NCBI RefSeq assembly: GCF_900091495.1
Contig: NZ_LT607413.1
Span: forward strand, 4,603,001-4,667,000
Length of the DNA stretch: 64,000 nt
Source of the DNA: Micromonospora echinospora
GTDB lineage: Bacteria > Actinomycetota > Actinomycetes > Mycobacteriales > Micromonosporaceae
Direction: 5' to 3'
Below are positions 9,910 to 17,930 of this stretch, piece by piece. The translations under genes were made by a program, and so were the position numbers. The notes under the pieces were generated by a model, which was given only the letters and a program-made list of their open reading frames with translations, ran no database searches and was not told where the DNA came from. The stretch's first letter is position 1. Each line of letters begins with the position of its first letter.

Positions 9910-10031
9910 CCTGATCTTCCCCCCGTCGCGTGACTGGCAATCATGCCGTCGACGGCAATGCATTTCAATTCCCGGATGCCGGACGCACGCCCGGTGACCG
10001 GCCCGGCACGGGAGTTGGGCAGAATCCTCCG

Positions 10032-10841
10032 GTGCCCGTCCACCAGATCACCGACCCCGACGACGACCGGATCGCCGACTACCGGGCGTTGACCGACGTC
10101 GAGCTGCGCACCCGCTGGGAGCCGCCGCACGGACTCTTCATCGCCGAGGGGGAGTTGGTGCTGCGGCGGGCGCTGCGGGCCGGCTACCCGCCCCGGTCGT
10201 TCCTGGTCGACGCCAAACGGGTCGACCAGCTCGCCGACCTGGACACCGGCGACGCCCCGGTCTACGCGGCCACCCCGGACGTGCTGGAACGGGCCACCGG
10301 CTTCCACGTGCACCGGGGAGTGCTCGCCTCGTTCCGCCGCCTGCCCCTGCCCAGCCCGGCTGACCTGCTCGCCACCGCCCGCCGGGTGGTGATCCTGGAG
10401 GACGTCAACAACCACACCAACCTGGGGGCGATCTTCCGGGCGGTGGCCGCGCTCGGGGTGGACGGGGTGCTGCTCTCCCCGTCCTGCGCGGACCCGCTCT
10501 ACCGGCGCAGCGTCCGGGTCAGCATGGGCGAGGTGTTCGCCGTGCCGTACGCCAAGCTGGAGCCCTGGCCGGACGGCCTGGCGCAGGTCCGCGCGGCCGG
10601 GTTCACGGTGCTGGCCATGACCCCCGCGCCGGACGCGGTGCCGATCCAGCGGCTCACCACGGGCCAGCGCGCCCGGGCCGCGCTGCTCCTCGGCGCGGAG
10701 GGCCCCGGACTGAGCCGGGCCGCGCAGGCCGCCAGCGACGTCCGGGTGGTGATCCCGATGCGCCGCAACGTCGACTCGCTCAACGTCGCCGCCGCCACCG
10801 CCGTGGCCTGCTGGGAGTTGGGCCGCGACGACCCACTGTGA
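10032..10841 (+). CDS. SpoU/TrmH-family RNA 2'-O-methyltransferase
   Basis: A 269-residue SPOUT-class methyltransferase that uses SAM to methylate ribose 2'-OH in rRNA or tRNA. The N-terminal part (GLFIAEGELVLRRAL) is the substrate-binding domain typical of 23S rRNA methyltransferases. The C-terminal knot motifs are present: LEDVNNHTNLGAIFRAVAA (motif 1), LLGAEGPGLS (motif 2) and IPMRRNVDSLNVAAATAV (motif 3). GTG 10032 is preferred over an in-frame upstream start at 9930 because family members begin with VHQITDPDD. The gene diverges from the MFS gene and marks the right border of the biosynthetic cluster. The exact nucleotide target cannot be told from sequence. Confidence 0.9.
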   Translation: MPVHQITDPDDDRIADYRALTDVELRTRWEPPHGLFIAEGELVLRRALRAGYPPRSFLVDAKRVDQLADLDTGDAPVYAATPDVLERATGFHVHRGVLASFRRLPLPSPADLLATARRVVILEDVNNHTNLGAIFRAVAALGVDGVLLSPSCADPLYRRSVRVSMGEVFAVPYAKLEPWPDGLAQVRAAGFTVLAMTPAPDAVPIQRLTTGQRARAALLLGAEGPGLSRAAQAASDVRVVIPMRRNVDSLNVAAATAVACWELGRDDPL

Positions 10842-10892
10842 GCACGTCGGGCCTGGCCAGCCGGGTAGGTCACGCACGGTAGCGTGTCGCCC

Positions 10893-12566
10893 GTGTTCCC
10901 TACCGTCCGTGAGGTGCTGGCGCTGGACCCGGTCCGGCACGGTGCGCCGCGCCTGGTCGCCGGGGAGAAGGCGGTGGACCGGCCGGTGCGCTGGGTGCAC
11001 GTCGCCGAGGTGCCGGACATCGCCACCCTGCTGCGCGGGGGTGAACTGGTCCTCACCACCGGCATCGGACTGCCCGCCGACGACGCCGGGCTGCGCGCGT
11101 TCATCGAGACGCTCGCCGACGTCCGGGTCTCCGGCCTCGTCGTCGAGCTGGGCCGCCGCTACTTCGGCGGGGTGCCCCGGGCGATGGCCGCCGCCGCCGC
11201 GCGACGCGGACTGCCCCTGGTGGAGCTGCGCCGGGCCACGCCGTTCGTGCGGATCACCGAGGCGGTGCACGCGCTGATCGTCGACGCCCAGCTGCACGAG
11301 CTGCGCGCCACCGAGGAGATCCACCAGCGGTTCACCGAACTGTCGGTCTCCGGGGCGGGGCCGCAGGAGGTGGTCCGGCAGGCCGCCGAGCTGGCCGGCT
11401 GCCCGGTGGTGCTGGAGAACCTCGCCCGCCAGGTGCTCGCCTACGACCCGGCGGGGGAGAGCGCCGAACTGCTGCTCGACGGCTGGGAACAGCACTCCCG
11501 GCGGATCCAACCGGCCGGGCGCACCGCGTACGACGCGGACAGCGGCTGGCTGGTCACCACGGTCGGCGCGCGGGAACAGGACTGGGGACGGCTGCTGCTG
11601 CGCTGGCCGGGCCGGGAGGCGGCCACCGCCCCGCCCGGTGGGACCACCCCGCCGACCCGGCTGACCATCCTGGTCGAACGGGCCGCCTCCACCCTGGCGC
11701 TCGGACGGCTGATCCGCCGGGACGCCGAAGGGCTGGAACGGCAGCTGCACCGGACCCTGCTCACCGCCCTGCTCGACCACTCCCGACCGGTGGACGAGGT
11801 GGCCCTGCGGGCCCGCGCGATCGGGGTCACCCTGGACCGGCGGCACCTGGTCGGCGTGGTGGTCCGGCACCGCGCCGATGACGGGGAGGACGGGCCGGAG
11901 GAAGCCGGCCCGGCGCGGCTGCGGGATCTCGCCGAGGCCGTCGGCCAGGCGTTACGGGAGGCGAAGCTGACCGCGCTGACCAGCGCGCTGGACGACCAGG
12001 CGGTGGGGGCGCTGCTCGCGCTCGCCGACCCCAGCGCCGAGGCGAAAGCGCTGGCCGCGTTCGCCGCCGCGTTGCGCCGGGTACGCGTCGACGCCCGTCC
12101 CGCCCCGGGCACGCCCGGCGCGGTGCTCGTGGCGGCCGGCTCCGGGGTGGGCAGCCTGCGGGAGGCCCACCGGTCGCTGGTCGAGGCGCGACAGGTCGCC
12201 GACGCCGCCCGCCGGGACCGGCGGGACCTCCCGGTGTTCCGGCTGCCGCACGTCGGCCTCGCCGGGCTGTTGCACCTGCTGCGGGAGGACCCCCGGGTGC
12301 AGACCTTCGTGGAGCGGGAACTCGGGCCGCTGCTGGCGTACGACGCCCGGCACCCCCGGGACCAACTGCTCGGGACCCTGCGGGCCTACCTGGAGCAGGG
12401 CCGGAACAAGTCCGCGGCGGCGGTCGCCGCGCACCTGTCCCGGCCGGCGTTCTACGAGCGGCTGGCCCGGATCGCCCGCATCCTCGACGTCGACCTGGAC
12501 TCGGTGGACGCCTGCCTCTCCCTGCACGTCGCCCTGCTCGCCCTGGACGCCGTCCGCGCCCGCTGA
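10893..12566 (+). CDS. PucR-family transcriptional regulator
   Basis: About 557 residues. The N-terminal PucR domain (purine catabolism regulator-like; TVREVLAL, ELVLTTGIGLP) is followed by a GGDEF-like middle region and a C-terminal PucR-type helix-turn-helix (LLGTLRAYLEQGRNKSAAA, then HLSRPAFYERLARI). These regulators often control purine or amino-acid catabolism or secondary metabolism, but no effector can be read here. An alternative GTG lies nine bases upstream at 10884. The gene follows the methyltransferase by about 50 bases, so it may be cotranscribed or driven by the short intergenic segment. It faces the sulfotransferase gene at its 3' end. Confidence 0.88.
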   Translation: MFPTVREVLALDPVRHGAPRLVAGEKAVDRPVRWVHVAEVPDIATLLRGGELVLTTGIGLPADDAGLRAFIETLADVRVSGLVVELGRRYFGGVPRAMAAAAARRGLPLVELRRATPFVRITEAVHALIVDAQLHELRATEEIHQRFTELSVSGAGPQEVVRQAAELAGCPVVLENLARQVLAYDPAGESAELLLDGWEQHSRRIQPAGRTAYDADSGWLVTTVGAREQDWGRLLLRWPGREAATAPPGGTTPPTRLTILVERAASTLALGRLIRRDAEGLERQLHRTLLTALLDHSRPVDEVALRARAIGVTLDRRHLVGVVVRHRADDGEDGPEEAGPARLRDLAEAVGQALREAKLTALTSALDDQAVGALLALADPSAEAKALAAFAAALRRVRVDARPAPGTPGAVLVAAGSGVGSLREAHRSLVEARQVADAARRDRRDLPVFRLPHVGLAGLLHLLREDPRVQTFVERELGPLLAYDARHPRDQLLGTLRAYLEQGRNKSAAAVAAHLSRPAFYERLARIARILDVDLDSVDACLSLHVALLALDAVRAR

Positions 12567-12628
12567 CCGCCGGCCGCCGAATGTCGTCGAGTTGGGCGCA
12601 TGGCGGGCGACACTCTCAAGGAGTCTGG

Positions 12629-13486
12629 TCAACGCGCCGGGTAGCCGAGAACCTCCACGAGGTCGCCCGTCGCCGCGGTGAAAGCCTCGTAGAGTTCGTC
12701 GTCGAAGTGGTTGCGCCAGTCGCCGGCCTTGCCCTTCCGGTAGTGGGAGATCTGCCCCGCGCTCTCCCGGTCCTTCTTCATCTTGGAGAAGCTGTAGCGG
12801 GCGAGGAGATCCTCCAGTTCGGACGGCGGCACGGTGATTCCGCAGTGCCGCAGCAACTGGTCCATTTCGTCCATCTGCCGTTCGCCGGTCAGGTCCTCGT
12901 AACGGAACAGGCGGATGGTCTCGGATTTCGGGGCGACCGCCCAGGACCGGAGCTGCTTGAAGGTGTATCTCTCGGAGAGGCGGTTGATGCAGTACAGCAA
13001 CCCTTCCTTCATCGGCTTCTCGCGCAGGATCTTCCGGGCCTGCAGGATGTCACCCATCGGGGCGTGTGAGTTCCTGAGGGAGAAGTAGCTGGAGATGACG
13101 ATGTCGCGCGGGTCGCGGATCACGAAGAACGCGCGGTAGGTGCCGGGTTTGACGATCTGCTCGAAGCGTGGGTAGGAGTGGAAAAGGGCCAGGGCCGCAC
13201 GACCGCGCGGAACGACCGGCAGCGACCGGCGCTTGTAGAAGCGCGGATCGTAGGGCAGCAGACCGGAATGACGGTAGACGGTGGGATCACTGAACAGGGC
13301 CTTGATCCACTGGCTGCCCGTCTTGTGCACCGTACAGTGGTAGACGTTGTCGTACTCGCACCGCGAGACCACCGGAACGGTGAGCCGCATTCTGCTGTTC
13401 CGGGCTTCGAGTTGTGCTCGTCGCGCCAGAATGCGCATCTGGTTGGGTGTGTGGTGCTTGGCGAACTCGACAGTTCTTTTGATCAT
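12629..13486 (-). CDS. PAPS-dependent sulfotransferase-domain protein
   Basis: A 285-residue soluble sulfotransferase (Sulfotransfer_1-like). The 5'-phosphosulfate loop is HKTGSQWIKALF near residues 54-65. The 3'-phosphate motif is VIRDPRDIVISSYFSLR, and the C-terminal KGKAGDWRNHF matches the conserved RKGxxGDW PAPS-binding loop. It would transfer sulfate from PAPS to a small molecule or carbohydrate; the acceptor is unknown. Codon use is less GC-biased than in neighbouring genes (for example the start region and the 13000-13200 stretch), which suggests horizontal acquisition. The ATG at 13486 has only a weak AAGG upstream. No cosynthetic neighbour is evident, and the gene is 2.7 kb outside the PKS-NRPS segment. 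Confidence 0.87.
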   Translation of the reverse strand: MIKRTVEFAKHHTPNQMRILARRAQLEARNSRMRLTVPVVSRCEYDNVYHCTVHKTGSQWIKALFSDPTVYRHSGLLPYDPRFYKRRSLPVVPRGRAALALFHSYPRFEQIVKPGTYRAFFVIRDPRDIVISSYFSLRNSHAPMGDILQARKILREKPMKEGLLYCINRLSERYTFKQLRSWAVAPKSETIRLFRYEDLTGERQMDEMDQLLRHCGITVPPSELEDLLARYSFSKMKKDRESAGQISHYRKGKAGDWRNHFDDELYEAFTAATGDLVEVLGYPAR

Positions 13487-13703
13487 CGCTTAAGCCTTAT
13501 TCGTACCCGCGGAGCAGGGGATTTCCAGTTGTCGTGCAGAGGGTCGTGCCGCTCGAAATCTCCAGGCTTGGCCTCTCCTCTCAAGGGCCGACACGACGGT
13601 AGGAATATCCCCGACGGTCCTATTCGTGTCAATCCCCGGCGGCGGGTGACCCCACGTGCCGACGGAGCGCAACCGGGTCGGCTCCGACGTTCGGCGGCGC
13701 GGG
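13487..13703. promoter_or_regulatory. Leader/intergenic region between murL and the sulfotransferase gene
   Basis: A 217-base gap upstream of the sulfotransferase and downstream of murL. It must hold the sulfotransferase promoter, but I see no convincing -35/-10 pair. The segment nearest the start (around tcatcgcttaagcct) is relatively AT-rich. Confidence 0.3.
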
Positions 13704-15053
13704 TCAGGCCAGCGCGTCCAGGGCCTTGGCGTACGCCGGGGGGACGAAGTTCGGCCCACCCGGGGTGAACACGTCGGAATCCGCCGCCGCCGACCACGCG
13801 GTGTCCGGTACCGCCTCGACCAGAGCGCGGACCACCGGAGCGTCCCGCCACTGCTCCTGCCCGGCCAGCAGGCTCAACGCCACCACCGACTCCTCGACCT
13901 CGCCGACGCACTCGAACGGCTTGTGTCCGTCCACGCCGAGCAGTTCCCGGTAGCCGGGGATCTGCGTGTCGTCGGCGAGCAGGTCGCCGCCGAAGATGTG
14001 GGTGATCCGCTCACGGGGCATGAACGGGGCGAGGGCGAGGAAGACGAACCGGCACTTCGGGCAGTCCCGGCACCAGCGGGCGCTCGGGTCGTGCAGTTTG
14101 AACGCCGCGTTGCAGCTGGTCACCACGTCGTCGTACCGGGTGAAGGCGGCGAAGAGACGGGCGATGTGCAGCTCCGACAGCGAGCGCAGCAGCGAGAAGT
14201 ACGGCTCGGTGAGGCCGGCGTGCTCGGCGAGCGCGGCCCGCAGCAGCCCCTCCGCCTCGACACCCTTGGACCACTGGTGGTTGATCTCGTGACCGTTCCA
14301 GACCAGGTTCGGGTCGGAGGCGGAGCGCTCGTTGGACATGACCACCGGTCCGAGTCCGTGCAGCACCGCGGTGGCCACGGCGATCAGTGAGTTGATCGCG
14401 GTGACCGGGATGTGCCCGTTGAGCGCGCCGGCCTTGTTCAGCTCGAACAGCGTCGGGTCGAGCCGCCGCCGGGCGGCGAGCGGGGTCAACCCGGACGCCG
14501 CGTTCACCGCGTCGATCACATGGTTCGGGTTGACCGAGAAGGGCACCGGCTCCATGCCGGCCCGGCGCAGCGCCTCCAGGCTGACGATGGAGTCCTTCCC
14601 ACCGCCCACCGCCGAGAGGGGACGCCGGTCGGTGGTGTCCACCGGGGCCGCCGGGGACACCGACCCGGTCGGGATCTCCGGGGCCAGCTCCAGCACGTGC
14701 GGCAGCTGGTTGCGGTAGGCGTACTCGGCGAGGCCCTTGGTGTAGACGGCGGTGAGCCAGCCGGCGGCGGCCGAACCGAGCGGCGCGGGCGCGACCAGGC
14801 GGGGCGGGGCGGCGGCCTTGTAGTAGCTCACCCCGGCGGCCAGGTGCAGCAGGTCCAGCACCCGGTCGAGGGTGGCGAGGGTGGCTTCCGACGGTGGCTC
14901 GGGCGGTGGCGGAAGGGCGATCACCTCGGTGAATCGCCGCTCACCGTCCGGGCCGGTCAGCGCGTAGTCGAGACGCACCTCGCCGGTGGCCGGGTCGATC
15001 GAGCGGGCCGGGAAGGTGAAGGCATCCATCCGCCGGAGCTGTTCGTTGGGCAC
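13704..15053 (-). CDS. murL: UDP-MurNAc-L-Ala-L-Glu epimerase (MurL)
   Basis: About 449 residues, matching the glycopeptidyl-glutamate epimerase family. It inverts the terminal L-Glu of UDP-MurNAc-L-Ala-L-Glu to D-Glu, replacing the usual glutamate racemase plus MurD route. Visible features are a PP-loop-like nucleotide motif (SAVGGGKDSIVSLEAL), the conserved NEISASDPN-like stretch VMSNERSASDPNL, and a CRDCPKC cysteine cluster followed by RFVFLALAPF. It is divergently paired with murD2, the ligase that makes its substrate, which strongly supports the call. GTG 15053 is preferred because TAGTAT lies five bases upstream, consistent with a leaderless transcript; ATG 15029 is the alternative start. 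Confidence 0.9.
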   Translation of the reverse strand: MPNEQLRRMDAFTFPARSIDPATGEVRLDYALTGPDGERRFTEVIALPPPPEPPSEATLATLDRVLDLLHLAAGVSYYKAAAPPRLVAPAPLGSAAAGWLTAVYTKGLAEYAYRNQLPHVLELAPEIPTGSVSPAAPVDTTDRRPLSAVGGGKDSIVSLEALRRAGMEPVPFSVNPNHVIDAVNAASGLTPLAARRRLDPTLFELNKAGALNGHIPVTAINSLIAVATAVLHGLGPVVMSNERSASDPNLVWNGHEINHQWSKGVEAEGLLRAALAEHAGLTEPYFSLLRSLSELHIARLFAAFTRYDDVVTSCNAAFKLHDPSARWCRDCPKCRFVFLALAPFMPRERITHIFGGDLLADDTQIPGYRELLGVDGHKPFECVGEVEESVVALSLLAGQEQWRDAPVVRALVEAVPDTAWSAAADSDVFTPGGPNFVPPAYAKALDALA

Positions 15054-15075
15054 ACGCCATACTAGGCCGTGACAA
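15053..15075. promoter_or_regulatory. Back-to-back promoter elements between murL and murD2
   Basis: On the minus strand TAGTAT (15064-15059) is a good -10 and ends five bases before the murL GTG. On the plus strand the overlapping CATACT (15058-15063) is a weaker -10 candidate and would give murD2 a leader of about 38 nt with its GGAGGAGA site. The -35 elements are not obvious. Confidence 0.45.
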
Positions 15076-15107
15076 ATGAGCCCGTACCCGGCTGGAGGAG
15101 ATCCCCT

Positions 15108-16451
15108 GTGCGCCTGTCTGACCTGCGCGGACGGTCCGTCGCTGTCTGGGGCACCGGCCGGGAGGGCCGGGCCGCGGTGACCGCCGTCGCGGCGCACGGC
15201 CCGGCGGCGCTGGTCGCCGTCGACGACAGCGCGAACTTCCTGTCGCTGGACTGGTCCGGGCCGCTGGCCGAGGCCGCGCCGCTGGTCACCGGGGAGGAGG
15301 GCTTCGCCCGGCTGGCCGCCGCCGACGTGGTGGTCCGCTCGCCGGGGGTGCCGCAGACCCACCCGTGGCTGGTCGAGCTGCGCCGCCGGGGCAGCACGGT
15401 CACCGGCGGCAGCGCCCTCTGGATGGCCGACCACGCCGCCCGCACCGTCGGGGTGACCGGCAGCAAGGGTAAGAGCACCACGTCCAGTCTGATCAGCCAC
15501 CTGCTCACCGCGCTCGGCCGGCCGAACGTGTTCGGCGGCAACATCGGGGTGCCCCTGCTCGACCTGCCGGAGGCCGAGCTGTACGTGCTGGAGCTGTCGA
15601 GCTACCAGTGCAGCGACCTGACCGACTCGCCCCGGGTGGCGGTGGTCACCGCGCTGTTCCCGGAACACCTGGACGCGCACGGCGGCGAGCGGGAGTACTA
15701 CCGGGACAAGCTCAACCTGCTCGCCCACGGCCCGGAGACGGTGGTGGTCAACGGCACCGACGAGCGCCTCGCCGCCGAGCTGGGCGACCGGCCGGCGGTG
15801 CGCGCCGGCCGTCCCGACGGCTTCCATGTCGCCCCCGGCCCGGACGGCACCCCGTGGTTCCACGCCGCCGACCGACCGTTGTTCGCCCGTACGACGCTGC
15901 CGCTGGTCGGCGCGCACAACGCGGGCAACCTCTGCGTGGCCCTGGCGGTGCTCGACGCGCTCGGCGTGGACGTGCCGGCCCGGTCCGACGAGGTCGCGGC
16001 GGCGGTCACCGCCTTCCAGGGGCTCGCCCACCGGCTCACCGAGATCGCCGACCCGTCGGGGCTGACCTTCGTCGACGACACGCTCGCCACCAGCCCGTAC
16101 GCGGCGATGCACGCGATCGACGCGTACGCGGCCCGCCCGTTGACGGTGATCGTCGGGGGCACCGACCGGGGGCTGGACTACACCCCGCTCCGGGAGCACC
16201 TGGCCGACCGGGAGCTCACCGTGATCGGCATCCCGGACAGCGGTTCCCGGATCGTCGAGGCCCTCGCCGGGCTGCCCCGGGTGCGTACCGAACTCGCCGA
16301 CGACCTGGTCGCGGCGGTCCGACTGTCCCGCAAGCTCACCCCCGCCGACGGGGTGGTGCTGCTCTCCCCGGCCGCGCCGAGCTACGGCCGGTTCCGCAAC
16401 TTCGAGCACCGTTCCGAGGTGTTCGCCGAGGCCGTCCGGGACACCGCCTGA
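15108..16451 (+). CDS. murD2: UDP-N-acetylmuramoyl-L-alanine--L-glutamate ligase (MurD2)
   Basis: A 447-residue Mur ligase. It is expected to add L-Glu (not D-Glu) to UDP-MurNAc-L-Ala with ATP, in the cytoplasmic stage of peptidoglycan synthesis. Features: N-terminal Rossmann part (GRSVAVWGTGREGRAAV), ATP loop VTGSKGKSTTSSLISHLL, middle-domain motif LELSSYQCSDL, FPEHLDAHGG with the H expected of Mur ligases, and NAGNLCVAL. GTG 15108 is chosen because GGAGGAGA lies six bases before it; an in-frame GTG at 15069 lacks a ribosome site. Substrate choice rests on pairing with murL, since MurD and MurD2 are hard to separate by eye. Confidence 0.88.
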   Translation: MRLSDLRGRSVAVWGTGREGRAAVTAVAAHGPAALVAVDDSANFLSLDWSGPLAEAAPLVTGEEGFARLAAADVVVRSPGVPQTHPWLVELRRRGSTVTGGSALWMADHAARTVGVTGSKGKSTTSSLISHLLTALGRPNVFGGNIGVPLLDLPEAELYVLELSSYQCSDLTDSPRVAVVTALFPEHLDAHGGEREYYRDKLNLLAHGPETVVVNGTDERLAAELGDRPAVRAGRPDGFHVAPGPDGTPWFHAADRPLFARTTLPLVGAHNAGNLCVALAVLDALGVDVPARSDEVAAAVTAFQGLAHRLTEIADPSGLTFVDDTLATSPYAAMHAIDAYAARPLTVIVGGTDRGLDYTPLREHLADRELTVIGIPDSGSRIVEALAGLPRVRTELADDLVAAVRLSRKLTPADGVVLLSPAAPSYGRFRNFEHRSEVFAEAVRDTA

Positions 16452-16522
16452 CCTGCCCTTCCGGCCCGCCGGCATGATGGGCACCGCCGGGAGCGGGGCG
16501 ACCCGGCGGAAGGGGGGACGGC

Positions 16523-17434
16523 GTGGACGTCGCGGTGGTCGACCAGGAGTGGCCGAAGGCCCGGCGGGCGGTGCTGGCCGACGCGGCCGGGGTGGGGGTC
16601 GCGGTCGGTGCGCTGGGGTTGTCGTTCGGGGCCCTGGCGGTGGTGTCCGGGTTCTCGGTGTGGCAGGCGTGTGCGCTGTCGCTGTTGATGTTCTCCGGGG
16701 CGTCCCAGTTCGCGGTGATCGGTGTGCTGGCGGCCGGTGGTGGGGCGCTCACCGGAGCGGCCACCGCCACGCTGCTGGGGGTACGCAACGCCCTCTACGG
16801 GCTCAACCTCTCGTCGCTGCTGCGGGTGCGCGGCCTGCGTCGGCTGTTCGGCGCGCAACTCGTCATCGACGAGAGTTCGGCGATGGCGCTGGTCCGGGAC
16901 GATCCCCGGCAGGCCCGGCTGGCGTTCTGGGCCACCGGCACCTCGGTCTTCGTGTTCTGGAACGTGGCCACCCTGGTCGGGGCGTTCGGCGCACAGGTGC
17001 TGCCCGACCCGGAGGCGCTCGGACTCGACGTGGCCGCCCCGGCGGCGTTCCTCGCCCTGCTGATGCCCCGGCTGCGCAACCGGCGTCTCTGGGCGGTGGC
17101 CATCGCCGCCGCCGCGACGGCGCTGCTCACCGTCCCGGTGCTGCCCGCCGGTCTCCCGGTGCTGGCCGCCGGACTGGTCGCGGTGGCGGTGGCCCTGCGC
17201 GGCCGACGCGACCGCCCCGACGGCGGCCCGACCGGCGCGGACCAGCCGGAGGGTGCCGGGCCGACCGGCACGGACCGGCCGGAGACTGCCGTCCCGAGCG
17301 GCGTGGACCGGCCGGAGGGTGCCGTCCCGAGCAGCGTGGACCAGCCGGAGGGTGCCGGGCCGACCGGCACGGACCGGCCGGACGGTGCCGGGACCGCGCC
17401 GGTGCCGGCCCTCGGTCGGGACGGTGACCGCTGA
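16523..17434 (+). CDS. azlC: AzlC-type branched-chain amino acid exporter subunit with repetitive C-terminal tail
   Basis: A 303-residue membrane protein. Residues about 15-235 match the AzlC family (SFGALAVVSGFSVWQACALS, MFSGASQFAVIGVLAAGG, LLGVRNALYGL), the large subunit of the AzlCD exporter of branched-chain amino acids and related compounds. After the last helix the protein carries a hydrophilic tail of 11-residue tandem repeats (about 240-290) not typical of AzlC. GTG 16523 follows a GGGGGGAC stretch. The stop overlaps the azlD start (TGATG), so the two subunits are translationally coupled. Confidence 0.88.
   Translation: MDVAVVDQEWPKARRAVLADAAGVGVAVGALGLSFGALAVVSGFSVWQACALSLLMFSGASQFAVIGVLAAGGGALTGAATATLLGVRNALYGLNLSSLLRVRGLRRLFGAQLVIDESSAMALVRDDPRQARLAFWATGTSVFVFWNVATLVGAFGAQVLPDPEALGLDVAAPAAFLALLMPRLRNRRLWAVAIAAAATALLTVPVLPAGLPVLAAGLVAVAVALRGRRDRPDGGPTGADQPEGAGPTGTDRPETAVPSGVDRPEGAVPSSVDQPEGAGPTGTDRPDGAGTAPVPALGRDGDR
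17240..17392 (+). repeat. 33-bp tandem repeat, about 4.6 units, inside azlC
   Basis: Units of 33 bases encode D-[RQ]-P-E-G-A-x-P-[TS]-x-[TV] repeated about 4.6 times. The units alternate in sequence (GAGPTGT versus TAVPSGV/GAVPSSV), which points to stepwise duplication and homogenisation. Confidence 0.88.
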
Positions 17435-17733
17435 TGTGGACCGCGATCCTGCTGGGCACCCTCGGCGTCTACCTGCTCAAGCTCGTCGGCCTGGCCGTGC
17501 CCCGGTCGGTGCTGGAGAAACCCCAGGTGGAGGAGGCCTCGGCGCTGCTGCCGGTGGCCCTGCTGGCCGCCCTCGTCGCGGTGCAGACCTTCGCCACCGG
17601 GTCGCACCTGGCGCTGGACGCCCGGGCGGCCGGGTTCGCCGTCGCCCTGGTGGCCGTGCTGCTGCGCGCGCCCTTCCTGCTGGTGGTCGCGCTCGGCGCG
17701 GGCACCGCCGCCCTGCTGCGTCTGCTCACCTGA
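17434..17733 (+). CDS. azlD: AzlD-type small subunit of the amino acid exporter
   Basis: A 99-residue protein with four hydrophobic segments (MWTAILLGTLGVYLLKLVGL at the start, then three more). Size and position fit AzlD (Bcat/AzlD-like, about 100 residues), the partner of AzlC in the inner membrane. The ATG overlaps the azlC stop by one base. The C-terminal LLRAPFLLVVALGAGTAALL matches the last helix of the family. Confidence 0.88.
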   Translation: MWTAILLGTLGVYLLKLVGLAVPRSVLEKPQVEEASALLPVALLAALVAVQTFATGSHLALDARAAGFAVALVAVLLRAPFLLVVALGAGTAALLRLLT

Positions 17734-17740
17734 CCCCGGC

Positions 17741-17930
17741 GGCGGCGGGCCGGGGATACCCGGACGGCGGGCCGGGGATGCCCGGACGGCGGTGGCCGGC
17801 GTCAGCCCGAGTCAGGGCACCGTCGGCGGGGTCGACTCCGGTCAGGGTGCCGTCGGCGGGGCCGACTCCGGTCCAGGAACCGCTGCCGGGATCAACTCGG
17901 GTCAGGGCGTGGCGGTCGGCGTCAGCTCGG
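17741..17930. repeat. Two degenerate tandem repeat arrays after azlD, the second entering the GNAT gene
   Basis: First, a 22-bp unit containing cgggccggggat occurs twice at about 17741-17795. Second, a 30-bp unit beginning gtcaggg/gtccagg occurs four times at 17811-17840, 17841-17870, 17871-17900 and 17901-17930. Units 1 and 2 are nearly identical and units 3 and 4 have decayed. The last unit covers the 3' codons of the GNAT gene. Confidence 0.8.

Noticed and set aside
9819..11870. A 683-codon minus-strand frame across the methyltransferase and PucR genes
   Set aside because: Repetitive Gly/Gln/His-rich translation without motifs, while the plus strand encodes two recognised families.
15054..16484. 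Minus-strand extension of the murL frame across murD2
   Set aside because: The frame stays open by GC bias only. Family sequence begins at the 15029-15053 starts and murD2 is clearly coded on the other strand.
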